This document shows positions 1-8,379 of a stretch of 64,000 nucleotides of DNA, piece after piece. How positions within the stretch are numbered: the first letter of the stretch is position 1; every line of letters starts with the position of its first letter. Origin of the DNA: Maridesulfovibrio sp050916235 (lineage in GTDB: Bacteria > Desulfobacterota > Desulfovibrionia > Desulfovibrionales > Desulfovibrionaceae); contig NZ_CP104854.1 of assembly GCF_050916235.1 (NCBI RefSeq), positions 620,001 through 684,000 of the forward strand, written 5' to 3'. The translations under genes were made by a program, and so were the position numbers. The notes below the pieces were generated by a model that saw only the letters and a list, made by a program, of their open reading frames with translations, was not told the origin of the DNA and did not search any database.

Positions 1-714
1 CCAACAGCCGCCACGCAAAACACGGAACCAGCCTAAGTCAGCACCTTCAGGATCAAAGCTGGCACCTTCAGGATACTCTCCATACCAATCTGAACACCAC
101 TCCCAAACATTACCATGCATCTGGTAAAGTCCCCAGTGATTCCTTGTAAACGACTTCACAGCTACGGTACATTCTCTATACACACCTTCGGTACCATCCT
201 TGTAAGTATATTTGCCGTTATAATTCACTTGATCTGTAGTTATTTTATCATCGAAGGAATATGAAGTTTGTGTCCCTGCTCTACAAGCGTATTCCCATTG
301 GGCTTCACTCGGAAACCGAAGCTTTACCCCATTAAGCTTGTCACTGACAATGCTCATAAATTCCTGACAATCATCCCAAGATACGGAATCGACTGGTAAC
401 TTATCCCCTCCTTTGAACTCGCTGGGATTATTGTCCATGACCTTTCCCCATAATTCCTGAGTACAGGCTGAATCTGCCAACCAGTAGCCGTCGGTCAAAG
501 TGACTTTATGCTGCACTTCATCATCACTTCGTTCTAGCTCACCTTTAGGAGACCCCATCAAAAAACGACCTGGGCGTATCCAGCGCATCACCTGCTCCAC
601 TTCCTCAATCTGCAATGCAGCCCAAAGCCCGTACTGATCCTGTCCCCATGAACTGGCCCATTGCGGAGGGAAAGGGGATGGAGGAAAGCCGTTATCGGTA
701 AAACCTAAGCTCAT
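1..714 (-). CDS. FGS (SUMF1-like) domain protein, 3' end cut by window edge
   Basis: An open minus-strand frame runs from ATG at 714 to the window edge (238 codons). The protein begins MSLGFTDNGFPPSPFPPQW and shows the usual FGS-family landmarks in order: RPGRFLMGSPKGE, WEYACRAGT, GLYQMHGNVWEWC and a final RVLRGGCW exactly at the edge, so only the C-terminal strand region is missing. It closely parallels the gene at 856-1665 and the C-terminus of the gene at 1764-4571. The spacing of 141 bases and the common strand suggest one transcription unit. True formylglycine-generating enzymes oxidise a sulfatase cysteine; many relatives are non-catalytic C-lectin-like binding domains. The part holding the catalytic cysteine pair is not in the window, so activity cannot be judged here. 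Confidence 0.85.
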   Translation of the reverse strand, partial: MSLGFTDNGFPPSPFPPQWASSWGQDQYGLWAALQIEEVEQVMRWIRPGRFLMGSPKGELERSDDEVQHKVTLTDGYWLADSACTQELWGKVMDNNPSEFKGGDKLPVDSVSWDDCQEFMSIVSDKLNGVKLRFPSEAQWEYACRAGTQTSYSFDDKITTDQVNYNGKYTYKDGTEGVYRECTVAVKSFTRNHWGLYQMHGNVWEWCSDWYGEYPEGASFDPEGADLGWFRVLRGGCW

Positions 715-855
715 ATTTACTCTTAGTGTTTGAAAAAAGCGACGCACCGGCAAGTTTTCGAGAAATCCTACTTACATACCGGTGGCCATCTACTTTTTGC
801 CATCCAAAGGATGGACGGGATGTGAGACAGGCCAATATGGTTCTCCTACCACATA

Positions 856-1665
856 TTAAACTAGAGAAAAACGGAAACCATAATTACCGCTACGGTCATC
901 AGGTCGGGCCCTGTAGCGGCTGGCGGAACGGGCAAACCTACCATTGCCAACCCAGCCGCCGCCACGCAGAATACGGAACTCGCCTGAATCAGATCCTTCA
1001 GGATCTACCTTAGCCCCTTCCGGATATTCGCCATACCAGTCAGCGCACCATTCCATCACATTGCCATGCATCTGGTAAAGCCCCCACTGATTGCAGGGCA
1101 ATTCCTTAACTGCAACGGAACGCCATCTCATTTCCACCTTAGCCCCATCCTTGTATGGAAAATGACCATTATAGTTAACCTGCGCAATAGTGATATTATC
1201 ACCAAATGAGAATGGCTTCTGCGTTCCAGCACGGCATCCGTATTCCCATTGAGATTCAGTCGGGAGCTGGAGTTTTGGACCGTTGAATTTATCAGTTACG
1301 GTTCGCAAAAAATCCTGGCAGTCACTCCAGGAAACGCTATCTACAGGCAACTGGTCATCCCCCATAAAACCGCTGAGATTATCTCCCATGACCTTTCCCC
1401 ACAATTCCTGTGTACAAGCCGTATCCGCCAACCAGAAACCGTGACTTATGACCACCTCATGCAGTATTTCATCATCATTACGTTCAGACTCATCATCCGG
1501 TGAGCCCATTAAAAATATCCCCGGCCATACCCAACGCAGAACCTGCTCCACGCCTTCAATCTGGAGTGCGGCCCAAACCCCGTATTGGTCCTGCCCCCAG
1601 GAACTTGCCCATTCCGGAGGGAAAGGGGAGGGAGGGCGACCATTGTCGATAAAACCTAAAGGCAT
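856..1665 (-). CDS. Stand-alone FGS (SUMF1-like) domain protein
   Basis: This 269-residue protein is almost entirely one FGS domain: WPGIFLMGSPDDESE near residue 48, WEYGCRAGT, GLYQMHGNVMEWCADWYG, and a C-terminal RILRGGGW followed by a loop and YGFRFSLV. Start ATG 1665 has a GGGAG ribosome site about 8 bases upstream. After RGGGW there is no cysteine pair of the kind found in catalytic formylglycine-generating enzymes, so I infer a non-catalytic binding domain. It lies 98 bases downstream of the 935-residue gene, whose C-terminal domain it resembles, and 141 bases upstream of another paralogue. Three related copies in a row indicate duplication. In known bacterial conflict systems FGS domains occur as sensor or effector-linked modules; that role is inferred here from neighbours only. 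Confidence 0.85.
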   Translation of the reverse strand: MPLGFIDNGRPPSPFPPEWASSWGQDQYGVWAALQIEGVEQVLRWVWPGIFLMGSPDDESERNDDEILHEVVISHGFWLADTACTQELWGKVMGDNLSGFMGDDQLPVDSVSWSDCQDFLRTVTDKFNGPKLQLPTESQWEYGCRAGTQKPFSFGDNITIAQVNYNGHFPYKDGAKVEMRWRSVAVKELPCNQWGLYQMHGNVMEWCADWYGEYPEGAKVDPEGSDSGEFRILRGGGWVGNGRFARSASRYRARPDDRSGNYGFRFSLV

Positions 1666-1763
1666 TTATATTCACTCCCTGCTTACAACACTAAACTTAT
1701 CCCTGACCTTGAGTGTTGGTCCACAACGTGTCCCGAAAGGGGGGCACCCTTTCACGTCTTCGA

Positions 1764-4571
1764 TTATCCTTTTAGGTCTAAGGAAAAACGAAAACCTAAG
1801 TCTCCCCGATTGGACGGTTCGCTCATGCCGCGGTTGGCCGAATGCACATGCCAGCTACGATCGTTCCAGCTGCCGCCACGTAAAACACGATTTACGCCTT
1901 TAGCAGGACCTTGTGGATCTTTAATAGGGCCTTCAAGATATTCAGCACACCATTCTCGGACATTTCCGTGCATCTGATAAAGCCCCCACTGATTACAAGG
2001 AAGACCTTTTACAGAAACAGTTTTCTCTCGATACTCGCCTTGGGCTCCACCGTTGTATGGATAATTACCGTTATAGTTCACTTGCTCTGTAGTTATATCC
2101 TTGCCAAAAGCGAACGGAGTATTTGTTCCGGCGCGACAGGCATACTCCCACTCTGCCTCAGTCGGGAGCCGGAGTTTTGGCCCTTGAAATTTATCATTCA
2201 CAATTCGAAAAAAATCCTGACAATCATCCCAAGAGACATTCTCTACTGGTAACTCGCCACCTTCTTTAAAGTAGCTAGGGTTACCATCCATCACTTTTAT
2301 CCACATTTTTTGAGTACAAACCGTGTCAGCAAGCCAATAGCCTTCACTCAACGTTACTTCACGTTGTCTTTCGTAACTATGCTGTCGCGCCAACTCATCT
2401 TCTGGCGATCCCATCATAAAAGTGCCGGGCTGTATCCAGCGCATACGCTGCACAACCCCTTCAATCGAAAAATCAGCATAGAACCCATATTGATCAAATC
2501 CGTGGACATTTGCCCATGACGTATCAGGAATTCCCACTTCAATTGTTTTTTCAAGCTGGGAGCGATTAAGCCAAAAACCATACTCAATTCCATCTTTTGG
2601 CTGTTGGACATGATCTGGAATGCTTCCTAATTGATCAACTTCGCTGGGCAATACCCATTTAATTTTTGAATCATTTAAAGGGAGAGTGACATGCAGGCCT
2701 TCCTGGTCTTGCCAAATGGAGTCAGCCCATTCCGGAATTTTAATTATACTCAATTCAACTTTTTCAGACTCACTTCTAAGTACCAATGACTGCTTAGCTG
2801 ATAATGAAAAAATAAAATTCCTAGGCATAGAAAAACGCCTTCTCTCCCCCTGTTCCTCTATGGTCAAAGTAGGATTGACACGAATAGATGCGATTGGACA
2901 TCCCCGTTTCAGCTGTGAATGCTCTTGTTCAGGTATTGCTTTTAAGGACTCACCTTCCTGCACAAACAGCCATATTTCATCCGGCCAACTATCCGTTAAA
3001 TCAGGAACCTTATTTGGATCAAACCACTCTGGAAACAATACAGATTCACCAGCTTCCAAGGCTTCATTATTTGCATAAGCGAAAACTCTGTGCAGATTTG
3101 AAAATTCTTCATTCTTCGCAAGGAGGCTGAACTGACGCATTGACATCCGATTCACCCACTTGCAAAGGTCTTCTGAATCATATTCACCACCCCCATCGGC
3201 AAAACATTCTCCCAACCACTCAAGATATTGAATAGCTGCAGGGGAAAGCCCTTTTCCAGACATAAACCCACAAGTCACTTCTTCCTCAAGCTGAATTTCT
3301 TCGGGGAGAAAAGAGTGATATTTTTGTATGAGTTCAATCGCCAGCTGACGCCTATCAGCATCTAGCATCATAAACTTTTCACGCCAAACGTCCTGCTGTA
3401 CTTTATCAAATTCAAATGCCAGTAAATGTCGATTCACTCGCTCATGCAGCCATACATTAGCTTCAACTGCAACAGTTCCCACTCGCATATCAAAACGCAT
3501 TGCCCGCATAAGTTTTGGCTCTACACGTGTCGCAGGAGAAAGCAGACTTAAGAGCAGTTCCACATCTTCTGCAATACTTTGCCTTGGAGTAACTCGCTTT
3601 CCACGCCCTTTTTCTCCCTTAATTACAGGCAACGATTCATTTTTGTCCCAAAAGGCAAGTCGGTAATAGTCTGAAAGTTTTTCGTCGCATTGATCAGGAG
3701 AAACAGGCATCAACACAACAGGGCAGACATCAAGATTCTTTAACCATTGTCCAAACTCTATCCACTCATCCAAAGCCTTTCCAGATTTGTCATAACAACC
3801 TAAATCGGAAAAAATTAATAAAGGAACAGAAGAGGACTTTGGATGAAACAATTCTCTGCATGGACTCCTGAAGACCTCTGCCTCTGACATAGGCCCGTTT
3901 GAGATCCGATAAACATCCAAACGTCCCTCACCTGCAACCTTTGAAATCCCTTTGACTGCACCATTAAAATCATTCCAAAAAGGGAAAAGACGCTCATCAT
4001 AATCAACAATAAGTTGAATCTGTTCAGCCCATGTGTGACATGGTTTCATAGGAATTCGATCAACTGGAAGAGCACGAGAAAGACACTTAACGGCCATCTT
4101 CTCGTCAATAAGACGGGAACGGCGAGAGCTACGCAGGGCCCCCTTTAAAAAAGGCCACAGTCTAGCCCAAGGCATCAGATAAGGAGCCTCTTGAGAAGGC
4201 TTAATGGCTACATTTTCAAAAGGATCGCTAACAACTGACTGCGCCTCATAGGCAGCACTTTCCTTTTGAGGCTCATCGGCAAAAATTTCCCGACTTTCAA
4301 CATGCCAAAAATCTGCAAATACCCCCCCGGCTTGATCTGCAATCATTTTATCTTCAAGAATATCCGAATCCATTTTAGAGGGTACTACGGGAACAGAAGA
4401 AACTGCTATTTCCGCAGAAGCTATATCACCTTTCCCCTCACACAAATCTTCTTCATAGGAATACCCCAATAATTCAGCAAGTTCTTTATACGAAGCTTTG
4501 GGAAACAAACTTACAAGTTCCAACAAATCACTTCGCCCGACTGCGCCTTTCTTTTTGTTTTTGGAAGTCAC
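1764..4571 (-). CDS. vWA-like plus C-terminal FGS domain protein, partner of MoxR ATPase
   Basis: 935 residues, GTG start at 4571, seven bases after the MoxR stop. Residues 1-50 form a small helical, HTH-like segment (ELAELLGYSYEEDL) and 51-130 are low-complexity. Residues 183-295 show an alternating beta-alpha pattern like a degenerate von Willebrand A domain: QIQLIVDYDERLFPFW, LLIFSDLGCYD, WIEFGQWLKNL, VVLMPVS; the full DxSxS metal motif is absent. A long helical middle follows. The last 230 or so residues are an FGS domain (GTFMMGSPEDE, WEYACRAGT, GLYQMHGNVREWC, RVLRGGSWNDRSW, GFRFSLDLKG) without the catalytic cysteine pair. MoxR ATPases commonly work with vWA proteins, so this is likely its dedicated partner. 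The whole arrangement suggests a conflict system; the effector activity is unknown. Confidence 0.8.
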   Translation of the reverse strand: MTSKNKKKGAVGRSDLLELVSLFPKASYKELAELLGYSYEEDLCEGKGDIASAEIAVSSVPVVPSKMDSDILEDKMIADQAGGVFADFWHVESREIFADEPQKESAAYEAQSVVSDPFENVAIKPSQEAPYLMPWARLWPFLKGALRSSRRSRLIDEKMAVKCLSRALPVDRIPMKPCHTWAEQIQLIVDYDERLFPFWNDFNGAVKGISKVAGEGRLDVYRISNGPMSEAEVFRSPCRELFHPKSSSVPLLIFSDLGCYDKSGKALDEWIEFGQWLKNLDVCPVVLMPVSPDQCDEKLSDYYRLAFWDKNESLPVIKGEKGRGKRVTPRQSIAEDVELLLSLLSPATRVEPKLMRAMRFDMRVGTVAVEANVWLHERVNRHLLAFEFDKVQQDVWREKFMMLDADRRQLAIELIQKYHSFLPEEIQLEEEVTCGFMSGKGLSPAAIQYLEWLGECFADGGGEYDSEDLCKWVNRMSMRQFSLLAKNEEFSNLHRVFAYANNEALEAGESVLFPEWFDPNKVPDLTDSWPDEIWLFVQEGESLKAIPEQEHSQLKRGCPIASIRVNPTLTIEEQGERRRFSMPRNFIFSLSAKQSLVLRSESEKVELSIIKIPEWADSIWQDQEGLHVTLPLNDSKIKWVLPSEVDQLGSIPDHVQQPKDGIEYGFWLNRSQLEKTIEVGIPDTSWANVHGFDQYGFYADFSIEGVVQRMRWIQPGTFMMGSPEDELARQHSYERQREVTLSEGYWLADTVCTQKMWIKVMDGNPSYFKEGGELPVENVSWDDCQDFFRIVNDKFQGPKLRLPTEAEWEYACRAGTNTPFAFGKDITTEQVNYNGNYPYNGGAQGEYREKTVSVKGLPCNQWGLYQMHGNVREWCAEYLEGPIKDPQGPAKGVNRVLRGGSWNDRSWHVHSANRGMSEPSNRGDLGFRFSLDLKG

Positions 4572-4578
4572 TATAAAC

Positions 4579-5496
4579 TCAACGTTTATCTTTGCTTAAA
4601 ACAAACATTTTAATCTCATTGAGATGTTTATCTATATCCTCTGAAGAATTTGAAAGCTTATCCACGCCTCGAATAAAATCAATAAATTCAGCCAAGCTCG
4701 GTTTATGGCGCCCCTTGCTATTCCGACGATCTTCTAAGATTATCTTCGCAGCTTTTACAAGATACTCATTTTTCAAACCAACATCATCAGGGACCCGCGA
4801 GAGCAACCAGTCAATTGCATTAGTCTCTTCTTCAGGGAGTTCCATCTTGAGCACAAGACAGCGGCGTAAAAATGCAGGAGGCAACTCCCGTTCCTCATTT
4901 GTCGTAATAATAACTAAGGGAGAGACACCTTTCATGGATACAGGTTTCTGTATATATGGAACCTGAAAAGAACAATCAGCAAATGCCTCTAACAAAGAGT
5001 TGGGCACATCTGAATCTGCTTTATCAATTTCATCAATCAGGACTACCCAGCCATTTTCGACATGGTTTAGCTGCTTTTGATGTGGCTCGCACTGTCCAGG
5101 ACAAGCAACAAATTTCTTCCTTGCCTCCACGTAGTCAAAAGCCCACCAAAGAATTCCTGGCGAAATAAACTTCTCCATTGAAAGTTCGGAATTAACATTG
5201 ATACAACTAGACTCTGAATTGCGTTTAACTTGAGCTTCAGCCAGTCTGCGAACACCATCATATTGCCACAAAAGATCATTGGGTTCGGCTCTCGCTGTTA
5301 GGGTTTCAGATATAAAAGCTCTCCCCAATTCCTTAGCTGCGGCTTTCGCAAGCTCGCTTTTACCAATTCCAGGTTCACCTTTCACCAATAGAGGGCGATT
5401 TACAGCTAAAGCTGCGTTAACTGCAAGCTGGATATTTTCTTCCCACTTATAGCCGTCTATCATTTTAGAATTGTCTAATTTTATATAATTCGTCAT
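4579..5496 (-). CDS. MoxR-family AAA+ ATPase
   Basis: 305 residues with an intact AAA+ core. Walker A is GEPGIGKS at 40-47, Walker B is VVLIDEID at 151-158, sensor 1 is ITTN near 197-200, and the arginine-finger region is PPAFLRRC near 206-213. Start ATG 5496 follows GGGAGAG. MoxR ATPases act as chaperone-like remodelers that usually need a vWA-domain partner, and the next gene downstream (seven bases away) encodes a protein with a vWA-like region and an FGS domain. Co-transcription with the 471-residue protein upstream (22-base gap) is likely. The inferred role is ATP-driven loading or activation of the FGS proteins. AT-rich codon usage matches the rest of the cargo. Confidence 0.9.
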   Translation of the reverse strand: MTNYIKLDNSKMIDGYKWEENIQLAVNAALAVNRPLLVKGEPGIGKSELAKAAAKELGRAFISETLTARAEPNDLLWQYDGVRRLAEAQVKRNSESSCINVNSELSMEKFISPGILWWAFDYVEARKKFVACPGQCEPHQKQLNHVENGWVVLIDEIDKADSDVPNSLLEAFADCSFQVPYIQKPVSMKGVSPLVIITTNEERELPPAFLRRCLVLKMELPEEETNAIDWLLSRVPDDVGLKNEYLVKAAKIILEDRRNSKGRHKPSLAEFIDFIRGVDKLSNSSEDIDKHLNEIKMFVLSKDKR

Positions 5497-5518
5497 TCAC
5501 AACTCTCCCTAAATTTTT

Positions 5519-6934
5519 CTACTCGAAAAACTGCCGTAGCACTGCAATTTTTCTTCTCAACTCTTCAGCATTGCGTATACAAACAGCTTTATTTGATTGG
5601 TCATACAAAACGAACTGCAGCAATGGGAAAAATTTATTTAAGTCAGACACAACGTTTGAATTCTGATCCAGATCTTTGAATACTGCAAAATCATAATCTC
5701 CAAAACTCATTAGTAATTCATGTCTAGCTCTCACATCTTCTATATCATCCAAAAGACTCTCGTCAGGCTCTGTCAATTGCCCTTCATCTCTTGAAGACTT
5801 ACATAGAATATTTAGAACCTTAGTTCTGGTTGTTTTATCATCTTTATTCCTAAAACCAGACTCTAATCCTTCAGAAATACTATAATATTTCCTTCCCTTC
5901 CCCCCCCTAAATTGTTTCTTAGTTACTGAGCTGATAAGTGCATCCAATTCATAAACTTCATCTTTAAAATTACACAGATACATATAGGAGAGACCTCCAA
6001 CATGAACCTTGTAATCACTACTCATTCCTAGGCTAAATTCTTTTGAAACAAGAACATACCAAATAAAACTTAATACATCTGGAAGGTCACGATCTTCAAG
6101 ATCATTTACATCGAACAAAGTATAACAAGCTCTGCTAAAATCATCACAAATACTAACTACGGACTTATTACGAATATACATTTCCGTAAATGAATTTATG
6201 TCCATTACGGCATCACCATCATTTTCATCGTGAATATATTTGATTATATTTTGCACAGCCTTATTTGCAATAACATTTAAAGCACAACAAAAGGCTAAAC
6301 TTTTTAAAAGTTCCTCAAAACAAATATGCTCAATATTAGAGTCTGCTTCTGGCTTCAAAACAAGATTATCTGTAATACTCTCCAAGTCTTCCAATTTGGC
6401 GACAATACCTTGAATTCCCGAATACATCTCACCAAGCAAAGTAATTATCACCTGCTCCCCACCAGAAGCACGACTCATAAATCGAAAACAAAAATACCCA
6501 ACAAAACGTTCAAGTTGGGCATAGAATTTCTGCTCTTCTAGTTCTCCAAATCGACTATACAGGCTATCGTATAACTTTGAATAATTGACATTTTTTATAC
6601 ACTCATCGAAACTCCCATGACAAATTGTCCCTTCAAAAAGCTTACTTAAATCTTTGTGTATTTCTGAATCATCTGAACAGATAACATCAAAAAAATCTGT
6701 ATAATATTCGAGACCTTCAGGGAAAAAAATTAGGATATTAATTTTTCTTTTTAAACCAGCTAATAATGACGGGCTCTTAAACTCCAAACGCATTTTATTT
6801 AAAACACTATCAACAGAATCGCTGTAGCCTGCATTTCTAAACTCATATACCTTTACACCTTGCTCCCAAGACTTCATTATCAAAGGTATCTTTTTTATTA
6901 GACTTGAAGCCACATTAAAACAATCAACAGGCAT
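5519..6934 (-). CDS. Unrecognised 471-residue protein in the MoxR/FGS operon
   Basis: I do not recognise a family. The protein is acidic and mostly helical by eye, with no signal peptide and no clear membrane span. A basic-hydrophobic patch (LLAGLKRKINILIFFPEGLEYY) near residues 58-79 and a repeated pattern of short hydrophobic helices are the only landmarks; no nuclease, ATPase or toxin motif is apparent. It sits directly upstream of the MoxR ATPase on the same strand with a 22-base gap, so it is probably part of the same system, perhaps its sensor or a structural partner. The start at 6934 has an AGAG ribosome site; a 99-base gap separates it from the PIN gene upstream. Confidence 0.75.
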   Translation of the reverse strand: MPVDCFNVASSLIKKIPLIMKSWEQGVKVYEFRNAGYSDSVDSVLNKMRLEFKSPSLLAGLKRKINILIFFPEGLEYYTDFFDVICSDDSEIHKDLSKLFEGTICHGSFDECIKNVNYSKLYDSLYSRFGELEEQKFYAQLERFVGYFCFRFMSRASGGEQVIITLLGEMYSGIQGIVAKLEDLESITDNLVLKPEADSNIEHICFEELLKSLAFCCALNVIANKAVQNIIKYIHDENDGDAVMDINSFTEMYIRNKSVVSICDDFSRACYTLFDVNDLEDRDLPDVLSFIWYVLVSKEFSLGMSSDYKVHVGGLSYMYLCNFKDEVYELDALISSVTKKQFRGGKGRKYYSISEGLESGFRNKDDKTTRTKVLNILCKSSRDEGQLTEPDESLLDDIEDVRARHELLMSFGDYDFAVFKDLDQNSNVVSDLNKFFPLLQFVLYDQSNKAVCIRNAEELRRKIAVLRQFFE

Positions 6935-7033
6935 AAAGTCGCTCTCTAGAATTTAGTAACTTTATATAACAAAGGAAGTACATCAATACTCCAACCCCAA
7001 AATCAACTCCACATATACCCACTCAAGCCAAAC

Positions 7034-8091
7034 CTAATCCTCATCATAACATGAGCACCAAATATCGCATTCATCATACGGATCAAGCTGAAGCACAGAC
7101 GGAACATCAATATCTATGAAGAACTCACAGCTATGACTCCTCTCTTTGAATGAATACTTGACGGCCACATAGACATCAATTTCATGAGTGTCCTCAATCA
7201 ACTCATCCGTAACACGCCCAACACCTAAAGTGTCGTAAGAGGCCATTGCGTGGAATGTTGCATCAACTGAAACTAAAAATTTAGCATTATCGTTTGATTG
7301 CCCGATGATAGAAACGCCAGCTCTTGAAATAATTAATTCAATAAAATTAAAATCAACATTCTTAGCACCAAACACTGTAATTTTTTGGGCTAGTAAGTCT
7401 TGGTGTAATTTTTCCTCAATCTGCTCCCAACAATCATCAAGAACTGACATAGCCCAGTTTTGCTTTTCTCGAACTTCCACATCTTTAATGACTTCCTCTG
7501 GAACCATTTCGAACAACTCAATGAGTTTTCTCAGCACTGTAATTGATTTCTTTTTCTCAAAAGAACTCTTCCAATCATTATCGGTAGAAAAGACGACCAA
7601 AGGCTCATCTTGAAATCGATCGACAAGGGTTTGAATTGCAAATGCGTCTGGAAATTCAGCCTTTTTTTTCTTAGTATTTTTAAACGGGGGTTCCTGATTA
7701 AAATACCTATCAAATACAACCCTCGGCGAAACATCATTGCTACTTATCATCTCAACCTTAAGTTTCTTTTTAAAGGCCGAATATGCAGTCAAACTTAATT
7801 TTTTAAATTGCTCACCGAAAAAATCATTGAAAAGAAAATCACAAAGAAGCTGCTTCCATCAAAATTTATTTGCTCGAAGAGTCTGTTTGAGGTCAACGAA
7901 TTGCTTACTTCTTGCGCAATCTTTATTGAGGAACAAGTAATCTTCGCCTTGATCTCTTCATCTATGATGTCGACCAAATAAACCTTAACAGCTCCAATCT
8001 TCACTAAAATGGCAAGACGTTCAAACACAATTGCCGAAAAATGGAACTTCATACCTACAATAAAGCTTGTATCAAAGGTAATTTTAATCAT
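7034..8091 (-). pseudogene. PIN-domain nuclease gene split by a frameshift
   Basis: Two minus-strand frames together make one PIN-domain protein. The first (8091-7795, 98 residues) starts MIKITFDTSFIVG and carries the first two acidic positions (ITFDTS; VDIIDEEIKAK). The second frame is open from 7858 down to 7034 and carries the others (AEFPDAFAIQTL; VVFSTDNDW), followed by a C-terminal region of about 150 residues like DUF4935-type PIN proteins. Between 7858 and 7795 both frames are open, but only the second reads sensibly (CDFLFNDFFGEQFKKLSL). The only start available for the second frame alone is a TTG at 7792 inside the domain. A one-base indel near 7850 therefore separates the halves. 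PIN domains are metal-dependent RNases, often toxins or conflict effectors. Assembly error, real inactivation and frameshifting cannot be told apart here. Confidence 0.7.
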
Positions 8092-8190
8092 GGTCTTAGC
8101 CTTGAAAGGATCATCTTATCACTAACAGGATGTATTACATAAAAAATGAAAATTAAGAACACTGAACGAAGTCTGCTGGAAATTTAGAAA

Positions 8191-8379
8191 CTACGTATTC
8201 TCTTTACCTTTGCCCTTGCAGACAACCGACATAACGAGCGAAACACCTATAAAGACAAACCCTAATATCTTCCACAAACTCTTTACCTTGTGTGACTTTT
8301 CAGAGATACAGGCGGGGCATAACCCCTTCTTAATTTCATTGTCTTCCAATCTCCTTCCGCATTGCTTACAAACGCTCAT
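8191..8379 (-). CDS. Small zinc-ribbon protein with one membrane span
   Basis: 62 residues. Two CxxC pairs (CKQCGRR at 4-10 and CPACIS at 21-26) form a zinc ribbon, followed by one hydrophobic segment (ILGFVFIGVSLVMSVVC, about 38-54) and a basic tail, so it is probably an inner-membrane peptide with a cytoplasmic metal-binding head. Its start codon lies inside the end of the upstream gene (14-base overlap), which indicates translational coupling with the 322-residue protein. Function is unknown. Such zinc-ribbon/TM miniproteins are common next to defence and phage genes, but nothing more specific can be said. Confidence 0.7.
   Translation of the reverse strand: MSVCKQCGRRLEDNEIKKGLCPACISEKSHKVKSLWKILGFVFIGVSLVMSVVCKGKGKENT

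Noticed and set aside
1..1900. Confirmed diversity-generating retroelement
   Set aside because: No reverse transcriptase or template repeat in the window, and differences between the FGS copies are not limited to adenines; kept only as a hypothesis.
7846..7870. Programmed -1 frameshift at the A-AAT-TTT heptamer of the PIN gene
   Set aside because: Slipping at this heptamer leads straight into a TGA in the new frame, so it cannot join the two halves. A plain indel downstream of it fits better.
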